Shown: piece after piece, positions 44,472 to 53,549 of the stretch | How positions within the stretch are numbered: the first letter of the stretch is position 1 | Layout: every line of letters begins with the position of its first letter | NCBI GenBank assembly: GCA_947625245.1 | Contig: CANQNO010000006.1 | Coordinates: forward strand, 21,876-85,875 | Direction of reading: 5' to 3' | Origin: an uncultured Clostridia bacterium | GTDB taxonomy: Bacteria; Bacillota; Clostridia; Christensenellales; Borkfalkiaceae | DNA: 64,000 nt | Program-made: the position numbers and the translations under genes | The notes under the pieces: model-generated | Database searches by the model: none | The model's input: only the letters and a program-made list of their open reading frames with translations | What the model was told of the DNA's origin: nothing

Positions 44472-47400
44472 ATGACAAAATTCAGAAAGACATCGATTGC
44501 GGTTATGTCGGTTGCCATGGCAGCCACCGTCGCGGCAAGTCAGGTTGTTGCGTATGCAAACTCCGGCGCAATGCGCGGCACGTCGTTGCAGGCTACCGAA
44601 ACCGTCCGTAACATTGGGTTCACCGATCTCACGGGCTCTTTGGACCTCTCAGATATTGCGTTGAGCCAACTTTCCGATAAAACGGTGGATAACGGCGCCG
44701 ATATCGAGGAAAGAAACATTACGGGCGCAGGCAATAAAACCCAAACGGTAATTGTCAGCTTCAATACCCCGTCGCTCGTCGAAGCAAAGGGCGACGACAT
44801 GGAAGTTGCCGAATATCTTTCCACCAACGCGGGCAAGAGCGCTCTTAAAAATATCGAGGACGCGCAAAACAGCTTTTTATCTAAGCTTAAAGCTTCGGGT
44901 ACGAGCTATAAGCTTGTGGACAGATATAACACCGTAATGAGCGGCGTTGCAATCGAAATCAACACTGCGCAGTTGTCCAAAATCAAAAACTTCGCCAACG
45001 TTGCGCTTACGGGCATTTCCAAAACCTATGCGGCTCCCAAAGTGGAAGCGGCGCAAACAAACCCCAGCAACGTTTACGGAACGGGTATTTACAACTCGCT
45101 TGAAACAATGAAAACGTACGGCGTTGACGGAAGCGGAATAAGCGTTGCCGTGCTCGATACAGGTCTCGATTACACCCACGAAGCCTTTTCGCATATCCCT
45201 GAGGTACAGGGGTTAAGCAAAGATACGGTTGAAAGTGTGTTCGAAAGCCTCAAAGCGCACGGGCGCAATCCGTCGGCAACGATAGACGACCTGTACAAGA
45301 GCGGTAAAGTTCCCTTCACGTTTGACTATGCCGACGACGACGCGGACGTTTATCCTTCCTATTCGCAGCACGGTGTGCACGTTTCGGGCATTATAGCCGG
45401 CAAAGCCGATACCTATACCGACAAAGACGGCAATACGATAGATACAACTAAACCCGCAGACGAATTCACACAATATAATTACGACGGTTACGATTTCCTC
45501 GGCGCGGCTCCCGAAGCGCAGATCGTCGTTTGCAAAGTGTTCACCGACGATCTGAACAGCGAAGACCTCGGCGGCGCTACTTCCGAAGATATAATCGCGG
45601 CTCTTGACGACTGCGTAACTCTCGGCGTAGACATAATCAACATGAGTCTCGGCACGGCGTGCGGCTTCTCCAGCGACGTCGGCGACGACGACGAGGGCAA
45701 GGAATTAAGCAGGGTTTATAACAGCATTAAAAATGCGGGCATAAGTCTTATCACCGCGGCGGGCAACGAGTACAGCTCGGGCTCGGGCAGTGAATACGGT
45801 ACCAACCTTGCTTCCAACCCCGATTCGGGTACTGTAGGTTCGCCTTCGACTTTCACGGGCGCAATGTCCGTCGCTTCCATAAACGGACAGGAAGCGCCTT
45901 ACATGATCGCGAACGAGGACGAAGATAACCAGTACGCCAACGCTCCCATATACTATAACGATTCCAACGACTCCAACGCCGTTCCTTTCGATTTCGCGGA
46001 AGAAATTTTGGGAGATAAAAAGAGCGCCACTCTTAAATATTACGTAATTCCCGGTTACGGCGCGGCGGGCGACTATTCCGACACGGTTAAAACCGCATTG
46101 AGGAACAAGGCAGAGGGCGAAAAGATACTCGTTCTCGTAAGGCGCGGTACGTCCGACTTCAAAACAAAGGTTGAAATCGCTCACTCCATGGGCGCGGACG
46201 GCATCATAGTTTATAACAACGTCCCGGGCACCATAAGGATGTCTCTTGCCGATATCGAAGAGACCGATCGTATCCCCGCCATTTCCATAAATATGGACGC
46301 GGGCGCGATCCTCACCACCAACCCCGACAACCCGTCGAGGCTCAGAACGTCCGGTACAATAAGAATAGATAAAAACCTTAAAGCGGGTCCTTTCATGAAC
46401 GACTATTCGTCCTGGGGCGCAACTCCCGATTTAAGGCTTAAACCCGATATAACCTCGCACGGCGGCGAAATTACTTCTACCGTTTCCGGCGGTTACGAAG
46501 AAATGAGCGGTACCTCAATGGCTACCCCCAACTTCGCGGGCTTTATGGCTCTTGCAAGAAGCTATTTCAGAACACATTCTCAGGAATTGTTCGGAAAAGA
46601 TCTTACAGATAAAAACTCGACAAATAATACAAAGCTTACCACTTGGCTCAACCAGCTTGCCATGAGTTCGGCAACGCTTGTGTTCGACGAGGAAAAGCTT
46701 CCTTACTCCCCCAGAAAGCAGGGCGCGGGGCTTGCGACCCTCAGCAATATGTTCTCCACAAAGGCTTACCTCTACACCACTCAAGAAGATGCGGAAGCAG
46801 GGGATTTCGACATAGAGGACGGCAGACCCAAAGTGGAATTGGGCGAGGACGAAGCAAAGAAAGGCGAATATACCTTCACTTTCAGAGCGAAGAACTTTGA
46901 TAAAACAAAATCGCTTACCTTCGAGCTCATTTCAAGGTTTATGACCGAAACCATTTCGGCGGACGGGATTGCGGTTGCCGAAGCGGCGTATATGCTGGAC
47001 GACGTTCCCGCACAGTTCACCGTTAGCGGCGCGACTTTCGCGGACAATAAAGTTACCATTGCGGCGGGAGAGGAAGCTACAATTACCGTTAAGCTTACCC
47101 TTTCCTCAGCCGAAAAGGAATATCTGAACAGAAACTTCAAAAACGGCATGTATGTAGAGGGCTTTATATCCCTTAAATCGAAAGATGCGGAACAGTGCAA
47201 CCTCAACCTTCCTTTCATGGGCTTCTACGGCGATTGGGAATCGGCTCCCATGCTCGACTACAACGCATACGAAATGTCCGAAATCGAGCAGGATACATCT
47301 GTAATCGAAGAGGAAAAGACGCACGAGAGCGTATTTGCAACCCAGCTCTATTCAACATATTATAACGGCAGGTACGCCGTTCCCATGGGCGGTTTTGCAT

Positions 47401-50400
47401 ACGTTCAGGATGAAAACGCAGAGCAGGTTTATGTAGAAGAAGAGCACTGCGCGATCTCCCGTTTCAACATATTCACCAGCCCGACCGACAACACCAACTA
47501 CCTTACGAGTACGGGCGTCAGAGCGCTGTATGCCGGACTTTTAAGGAACGCCGAACTTGTAACGTACGACCTGTACGACGCATATACGGGCGAACTTATA
47601 AAAGCGGGCAGAAAGTACCGCGTCGGCAAGGCATATGCTGGCGGCGGCAGTGCAAGACCCGCGCTTGTGGATTTGAGAGAAGAAGATATCGACGCAGACA
47701 ACCTTCCTCTCTACAATAACGGCAAGTACAGAATAGAATTCAATTTCTATATGAAAACCGAGGACGAAGATACAAACGTTCCTTACAAAAATACTTTCGG
47801 TTCCGATTTCTATGTAGACTTTGACGCGCCTATTTTGCAGAGCGCCCGCGTGAGATATTACGACTACGAAGAAAACAACAAGACCAAACAGCGCGTATAT
47901 CTCGACCTCGACGTATTCGATAACCATTATCCCCAGTCCGTGCTTTTGTGCTATTCCGACGAAGAATATTCTACGGACAGCACCGAAGTTGCCGAAATAA
48001 ATCTTGCCACGGAATATGTAACTCCCATATACAATCCCGGCAGGAACACCACAACCACGGTTTCCATAGAAATCACGGATATTTACGAAAAGTATCAGAA
48101 CAATCTGTACGTTCAGATAGACGACTATGCGCTCAACCATACCGTTCAGGTGCTGAACTTCAAGGACGACAGTCTTTTAAATACCAATTCCGATTTCAGC
48201 ATTGTAGCAAACAACAGGGTAAAGAGAACGGGCAGCGCTCCAAACTATCAATACAACCTTACGCTTGAGAAAAACGAAGCTTACAAAGTCCAGCTCAACT
48301 GCGGCGACGCAAATCCTTCCAACTATATCTGGAAGTCGGACGACGATAGTATAGTAAAAGTTAAAAACGGCGAATTGTTCGGACTTGCCGTAGGTAAAAC
48401 CACAATAGAAGTTACGGGCGGTACGGCGTTGAACGGCGACACCGAAAAAACGATTTACCTCGACGTTGAGGTAGTGGACAGTTCAAGACGGCTTTCCACA
48501 CCCAGACTGTCGTTCGGAGTTGTTAAGGGCACAAACCAGAACCTCGAAATCGCTCAGGGCGTTGTAAATGTCAACGCAGGTCAAACGTTCACGATGGATA
48601 TCATCACCGACCCGTGGTACTATCCCCTTGAAAATCTAACCTTGCTGTGGACTTCGTCCGACGAAAACATAGCGAAGATAGTGACGGAGACCGATGGCGT
48701 TCACATCGTAACTCAAAATAAGCACGGTTCAACCATTATAAGGGCTTCGGTAGCTGCTTCCGACGGCGTAACGCCTACAAGTACGGCGGCTTCGGTCACA
48801 ATGCGCGTTGCGGAACCTTTCGATATTGCCAACATGACTCTCAACAAGTATTACGGCAGCGAAACGGAAGTCTTTATCCCCAAAGATAAAAACGTAATGA
48901 CCATAGGTGAAGAGGCGTTCGAGGACAACAAGACAATGGAAATAGTGCATATACCCAGAACGGTAACGCAGATTTCCGAACGCGCTTTCCTCAATGCAAC
49001 GGCATTGCGAGAGGTTATATTTGACGTTGAAAAGCCAAACGACCTTTCGGCTATAAACCTTATCCTTGCCGACGCCTTCCAGGGCTGCACAAGTCTTACT
49101 ACACTGGATCTTACCAATGTCAAGGTATTGACCGTCGGCGACAGAGCCTTTAAAGATTGTACAAATCTTACAACGATTATAGGCATGGAGAAGATAGGTA
49201 TAGCGCAGACGTCCGCGTTTGAAAATACCGGTCTTACAAATGTCGATATCACGGGCTTGCATACAGCAGGTTACAGAGTATTTGCTAATTGTAACGCGAT
49301 TACTTCCGTTAAGACAGACCATTACTCGGCAATAAGCCCTGCAATGTTCTACGGCTGTACCCAATTGGATAGTGTTACCATAAACAATGAACGCGTCGGC
49401 GGCGGCGCTCGCGGCTTTGGCGCGTTTGAGAATTGTACCAATCTTACATCCGTAACTTTCGGCGGAGAAGAAATCGCAGATAAGTGGAGCGATACCAAAT
49501 TCAAAATCGACGCTTACGCGTTTGCGGGCTGTGAAAAGCTTGGCACCGTAACTTTCGGAGGTTACGAAGTTTCGTATATAGGCGATTACGCGTTTGCGGG
49601 CACCAACATTACCGACTTCACAATGCCTAAGGGCAATCCCAAACTCGGCGAATCCATTTTCGACAGCCAAGTCGGCGGCGGTAAAGTTAATATCACGTGG
49701 CCTAACAATAACACTTATGAAAACGTAGGCGGCGCTATTTATGTCGGCGATACGCTTATAAAAGCTCCCGATACTATAACAAGCGAGTTTAGCCTCAGAG
49801 AAGGCACTAAGGCAATAGGACCTTACGCATTTACCGACAGTCAATTTGATGGCGTGACGACGATTGATTTAAAGAATATAGAAACTCTCGGTGAGGGCGC
49901 GTTTGCGGGCGCGGGTATAACCGAAATTACAATACCCGAAAAATTGAAAGTTATCCCCGCTTCGGCGTTCAGACAGAGCAAACTCACCTCTATCCAAATT
50001 CCCGCCACAGTGACGGAAATAGGCGACGCGGCGTTCTCGACCTGCTCTGCTCTTACAGGTATAACGTTTGCTGATCAATCCCAACTCAAGAGAATCGGCG
50101 ACAATGCGTTCCAGATGTGCCCGATAGACGAAATAACTTTACCCGACGGAGTGGAAACCATGGGCAACTATGTATTCCTTGGTTGTCCCAAACTTGCAAC
50201 GGTAGTTCTTCCCTCGGTTAAATCGCTCGGCGCATACACCTTCTCGGAATGTCCCGAACTTAAATCCGTGACGTTCGGCGACCATGCAACGGATTCGGGT
50301 GCATACACCTGCTTCCCCGGCGCGGATATCAACCAAATTACGGGCGAAGTTAATGAAATTTACTCTAACAAACTCGATACGGTTAACCTCGGCGGTCTTA

Positions 50401-52019
50401 CCGAAATAAAAGAGGGTACGTTCTATGCTTGCACGGAGCTTGCTTCAATAGACCTCAAAAATGTTACCAAAATAGGTGACGGCGCGTTTGCAAGCTGCAC
50501 AAAACTTGCAACAGTTACAAACCTTGACAAAGTCACCGATTTCGGAGCGATATCTTTCGCGGCTACGGCGGATAATTCCAAAATCACTACACTTACGCTT
50601 ACGGCGGCAAAGAATATCGGCGCGCAGGCGTTCGTGAACAGCGCGGCTACAACAATTGATTTGCCCGCTGTAGAAAATATCGGCGAACAGGCATTTGCGG
50701 GTATTAAGATAACTTCCCTCAACCTGCCCTCAACGCTCAAAACATACGGCGCGGGCGCGTTTATGGCGGCAACCAATCTTGCAACCTTAACTTTGGACGG
50801 AAAAGGGGACGGCAAGAACGATAACTTCTTTGTGAAAGACAACGTATTGTACCGCAATGTAAAGAACCACCGCACGAACGAAATCACTTATGAACTTTGC
50901 CTGTATCCGGGCGCTAAAAGCGACGTTGATTATACGGTAATAGACGAAACCTCGACCATACAGTCGCGTTCGTTCTACGGAATAAATAGTACGCTTAAAA
51001 CGGTTATACTTCCCTATAGCTTAAAGACGATAGGCGTTCAGGCGTTCACGGGAAGCGCGATAACGAGATACGATTTCTACAGCATCAACGCTCCCGCACT
51101 TCTTTCCGAATATTTCTATACCGAACTCGAAGAATCGTCGTTCCGCTCCATGTATTACGACAACTTCAACGATTCGTTCCTTTCGCACTTCTCCGGTGTA
51201 AACCAAAATGCCACACCCAGCACGGTGACGATAGGCTATCCCGACAACGGTATAGGCTATGACAACTTTGTCTACGGCATATACTTCGGCAGCACGGTGA
51301 GCCTCGGTGAGTGTATGGACGACAACACCCGCGCTTTGAGAGATATACTCGACCATTTCCCTTCGGCGGAAGAAGTTGCCGGTTGGGTAAGCTGGGAAAT
51401 TACCGACGAAAACAAGGCACAGGTTGAAGCGTTCTCCGCAGAGGTAATCAACGCGCACAGAATGTACAACAATATCCCCACCGACAAGCAGAGGGATTAC
51501 CTGAATACGGGCAGCGCAAGGGCAACAAAGCTTACCGATATCGAAAAGGCTTTAAGACCTGTAAAACAGCGTTTCGGCATTGCTTCCAAAGTTGCCAGCG
51601 TGGCGGTTTCCCCGTCGAGCACTGTAAGAACAGAGTATGTCGAGGGCGAAACTTTCGATATCACGGGGCTTGTGCTTATAATAACTTATGACGACTATTA
51701 TACCGAAGAATTGACCGATATGACCAACGTAAAGATAGGCTCTAACTATTCCGGTCCTCTTCACACGTATAATACCAGGGTTGTAGTAACGTACAGCGGC
51801 ATCAACGTAAATATCGGCGTTACGGTTACTGCCGCCGACGAAAGCGGCAACGGCGAACAGGAAGGCAACGCCGGTGGCGGCGGCGGATGCGCAGGTTGCT
51901 CGGGTTGCGGTTCCACCGATATCGGCACTACCATAGGCGGAACGGGACTTATGCTTCTCACCTTTGTCGGCGCATTGTTCCTGATTCAAAAATCTCGCCG
52001 CAAGGCAAATAAAAACTGA
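44472..52019 (+). CDS. Giant cell-wall subtilisin-like protease with LRR and Ig-like domains
   Basis: 2515 residues. Signal peptide (1-30); propeptide-like region (about 85-190); S8 subtilase with catalytic Asp229 (VAVLDTGLDYTHE), His300 (QHGVHVSG) and Ser682 (SGTSMATPNFAG), all intact; a PA-type insert at about 480-620; beta domains like the Fn-type region of C5a peptidases (700-1250); Ig-like domains near 1262-1335 and 1345-1450; BspA-type LRRs from about 1455 to 2190 (repeats such as AFxxCTNLTxVxF); and a last Ig-like domain (2374-2453). The end is GGGGGCAGCSGCG, a membrane segment and KSRRKANKN, with no LPXTG. Good RBS AAGGAAG. It probably degrades extracellular protein for the transporter encoded downstream. 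Confidence 0.88.
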   Translation: MTKFRKTSIAVMSVAMAATVAASQVVAYANSGAMRGTSLQATETVRNIGFTDLTGSLDLSDIALSQLSDKTVDNGADIEERNITGAGNKTQTVIVSFNTPSLVEAKGDDMEVAEYLSTNAGKSALKNIEDAQNSFLSKLKASGTSYKLVDRYNTVMSGVAIEINTAQLSKIKNFANVALTGISKTYAAPKVEAAQTNPSNVYGTGIYNSLETMKTYGVDGSGISVAVLDTGLDYTHEAFSHIPEVQGLSKDTVESVFESLKAHGRNPSATIDDLYKSGKVPFTFDYADDDADVYPSYSQHGVHVSGIIAGKADTYTDKDGNTIDTTKPADEFTQYNYDGYDFLGAAPEAQIVVCKVFTDDLNSEDLGGATSEDIIAALDDCVTLGVDIINMSLGTACGFSSDVGDDDEGKELSRVYNSIKNAGISLITAAGNEYSSGSGSEYGTNLASNPDSGTVGSPSTFTGAMSVASINGQEAPYMIANEDEDNQYANAPIYYNDSNDSNAVPFDFAEEILGDKKSATLKYYVIPGYGAAGDYSDTVKTALRNKAEGEKILVLVRRGTSDFKTKVEIAHSMGADGIIVYNNVPGTIRMSLADIEETDRIPAISINMDAGAILTTNPDNPSRLRTSGTIRIDKNLKAGPFMNDYSSWGATPDLRLKPDITSHGGEITSTVSGGYEEMSGTSMATPNFAGFMALARSYFRTHSQELFGKDLTDKNSTNNTKLTTWLNQLAMSSATLVFDEEKLPYSPRKQGAGLATLSNMFSTKAYLYTTQEDAEAGDFDIEDGRPKVELGEDEAKKGEYTFTFRAKNFDKTKSLTFELISRFMTETISADGIAVAEAAYMLDDVPAQFTVSGATFADNKVTIAAGEEATITVKLTLSSAEKEYLNRNFKNGMYVEGFISLKSKDAEQCNLNLPFMGFYGDWESAPMLDYNAYEMSEIEQDTSVIEEEKTHESVFATQLYSTYYNGRYAVPMGGFAYVQDENAEQVYVEEEHCAISRFNIFTSPTDNTNYLTSTGVRALYAGLLRNAELVTYDLYDAYTGELIKAGRKYRVGKAYAGGGSARPALVDLREEDIDADNLPLYNNGKYRIEFNFYMKTEDEDTNVPYKNTFGSDFYVDFDAPILQSARVRYYDYEENNKTKQRVYLDLDVFDNHYPQSVLLCYSDEEYSTDSTEVAEINLATEYVTPIYNPGRNTTTTVSIEITDIYEKYQNNLYVQIDDYALNHTVQVLNFKDDSLLNTNSDFSIVANNRVKRTGSAPNYQYNLTLEKNEAYKVQLNCGDANPSNYIWKSDDDSIVKVKNGELFGLAVGKTTIEVTGGTALNGDTEKTIYLDVEVVDSSRRLSTPRLSFGVVKGTNQNLEIAQGVVNVNAGQTFTMDIITDPWYYPLENLTLLWTSSDENIAKIVTETDGVHIVTQNKHGSTIIRASVAASDGVTPTSTAASVTMRVAEPFDIANMTLNKYYGSETEVFIPKDKNVMTIGEEAFEDNKTMEIVHIPRTVTQISERAFLNATALREVIFDVEKPNDLSAINLILADAFQGCTSLTTLDLTNVKVLTVGDRAFKDCTNLTTIIGMEKIGIAQTSAFENTGLTNVDITGLHTAGYRVFANCNAITSVKTDHYSAISPAMFYGCTQLDSVTINNERVGGGARGFGAFENCTNLTSVTFGGEEIADKWSDTKFKIDAYAFAGCEKLGTVTFGGYEVSYIGDYAFAGTNITDFTMPKGNPKLGESIFDSQVGGGKVNITWPNNNTYENVGGAIYVGDTLIKAPDTITSEFSLREGTKAIGPYAFTDSQFDGVTTIDLKNIETLGEGAFAGAGITEITIPEKLKVIPASAFRQSKLTSIQIPATVTEIGDAAFSTCSALTGITFADQSQLKRIGDNAFQMCPIDEITLPDGVETMGNYVFLGCPKLATVVLPSVKSLGAYTFSECPELKSVTFGDHATDSGAYTCFPGADINQITGEVNEIYSNKLDTVNLGGLTEIKEGTFYACTELASIDLKNVTKIGDGAFASCTKLATVTNLDKVTDFGAISFAATADNSKITTLTLTAAKNIGAQAFVNSAATTIDLPAVENIGEQAFAGIKITSLNLPSTLKTYGAGAFMAATNLATLTLDGKGDGKNDNFFVKDNVLYRNVKNHRTNEITYELCLYPGAKSDVDYTVIDETSTIQSRSFYGINSTLKTVILPYSLKTIGVQAFTGSAITRYDFYSINAPALLSEYFYTELEESSFRSMYYDNFNDSFLSHFSGVNQNATPSTVTIGYPDNGIGYDNFVYGIYFGSTVSLGECMDDNTRALRDILDHFPSAEEVAGWVSWEITDENKAQVEAFSAEVINAHRMYNNIPTDKQRDYLNTGSARATKLTDIEKALRPVKQRFGIASKVASVAVSPSSTVRTEYVEGETFDITGLVLIITYDDYYTEELTDMTNVKIGSNYSGPLHTYNTRVVVTYSGINVNIGVTVTAADESGNGEQEGNAGGGGGCAGCSGCGSTDIGTTIGGTGLMLLTFVGALFLIQKSRRKANKN

Positions 52020-52033
52020 AGGAAATAATAAAA

Positions 52034-53548
52034 GTGAAAGCTAAATTTAAACCACTGATAATATTGATAGCAGTATTTATATGTTCCCTTATCGCGGGCG
52101 TGGCGGCGGGCTGTGCCATAGGAGAGGAAACCGCGCAGGATTTCGCCGACAAAAGGGGCTTGACTTGCCCCGTTACATATTATATCAACGGCGGAAACTT
52201 CACGTTGGGGCAAGACGTTGAGGACTACTCCTACAAGACAATATATTATGCTCCAAACACTCCGATATTGAACATTGGCGTTGTGGAAACCACTTCCACG
52301 CCGGTTATTTGGCTTAGACGCACGGGATATTTGTTCCTCGGCTGGCGCTATTGCCTGCTCGACGAAGACGGCAACCCCGTTTTAACCGATATGGACGGCA
52401 ATTCCATCAAGTATCTCAGCAACGGCACTGCCGATATGACCGAAACTAAGAACGGCATGGAAGTACAGTTGCCCGAATCGCGCAAAAAATTTTTGGCAAC
52501 GCCCGACCCCGACCAACCCGGATACGCTTTTGACAACGGGAATGTGGTAGTCAAGGAAAACCAGCATCTGTTTCTTGTAGCCGACTGGATAAAGGACGTA
52601 GAAATACAGTATATTCTCGACATCGGCGAAAACAACAAGATGACAATCGACTTGACCAAAGGCGAAACGACGGAAGAGGTGGAACTTAATAACGGAGACG
52701 TTATCGAAACTGTTTCTTTTGGAAAGAGCGACAGCAAAACGATTGACCCTTCCAACGCAATTACCTATAACGCATTAGACGGTACGGTAAAAGTAAAGAG
52801 TCACAGCTACATAAGCCTCTATCTTGAGCCGAACGGCGTAAAGCCCATAATAAAGGGCAATGAAAACGCGACGATTCCAAAACCTGAAGCCGACCTATCC
52901 AAACCCGATGAAGACAGAAACATAAAAATTTATGCAAGATTTTTTGAGGGTACAAATTGGAAAGGCGTACGTACGGTGAGTGAATTCGCCGGAATGTTGA
53001 GAGATACCGGCTCGAATAAATATTTTATCGTAAACGATATCAATTGCGCCGGAACGAACATAAGCCCTAAAGGCGGTGACGTTTTCAGTAACAGCATTTA
53101 CGGCAACGGCTGTACGATTTCCAACATTAAAGTAGGACAGCGAACACCGTCCAACGCTAGCGACGTTTCGCTTTTCGGTAATCTCGATGCAGGTGTGAAG
53201 ATAGAAGATCTCACCATCGAAAATGTTGAGTACGAAAAGGTTACGATAAGGAAAGGGAATACGGTCCCGGTTCACGTTTTATTCGCGTCGGTTGCAGATA
53301 AATCCGAAACTTTTACAAACTTTAAAGTAGACGGCACGATTAAAGTTACTGTTGAAAGAGTCGATAAAGAAAATAAATCTGCGATAGATAACATAACCGA
53401 GCAGGAAATTGCGGGCATTTTTGTTGCTTCGGACAGTTGGCTCGGCGGCGACAGTTTCAGTACAAACGATGAGTTTATCAGGCTATACGGCGGCGATAAG
53501 CTTACGCTTGAATTAAAAATAGATGAGTATAGTGTTCAGGAGGATTAA
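52034..53548 (+). CDS. Surface lipoprotein with InlB/GLUG-type repeats
   Basis: 504 residues. The lipobox VAAGC places the lipidated Cys at residue 27. Residues 90-190 resemble InlB B-type beta repeats (RRTGYLFLGWRY), and residues 330-440 resemble GLUG-type beta repeats (NSIYGNGCTISNIKVGQ), which are also seen in the giant lipoprotein two genes upstream. No catalytic motif. The start is GTG at 52034 behind AAGGAAA. It lies 14 bases after the protease gene and one base before the binding-protein gene, so it is part of the operon, perhaps an adhesive or a co-receptor. Confidence 0.78.
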   Translation: MKAKFKPLIILIAVFICSLIAGVAAGCAIGEETAQDFADKRGLTCPVTYYINGGNFTLGQDVEDYSYKTIYYAPNTPILNIGVVETTSTPVIWLRRTGYLFLGWRYCLLDEDGNPVLTDMDGNSIKYLSNGTADMTETKNGMEVQLPESRKKFLATPDPDQPGYAFDNGNVVVKENQHLFLVADWIKDVEIQYILDIGENNKMTIDLTKGETTEEVELNNGDVIETVSFGKSDSKTIDPSNAITYNALDGTVKVKSHSYISLYLEPNGVKPIIKGNENATIPKPEADLSKPDEDRNIKIYARFFEGTNWKGVRTVSEFAGMLRDTGSNKYFIVNDINCAGTNISPKGGDVFSNSIYGNGCTISNIKVGQRTPSNASDVSLFGNLDAGVKIEDLTIENVEYEKVTIRKGNTVPVHVLFASVADKSETFTNFKVDGTIKVTVERVDKENKSAIDNITEQEIAGIFVASDSWLGGDSFSTNDEFIRLYGGDKLTLELKIDEYSVQED

Positions 53549-53549
53549 A

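Noticed and set aside
51900-52019. LPXTG sortase signal at the protease C-terminus
   Set aside because: No LPXTG-like pentapeptide precedes the membrane segment; only the Cys/Gly motif is present.
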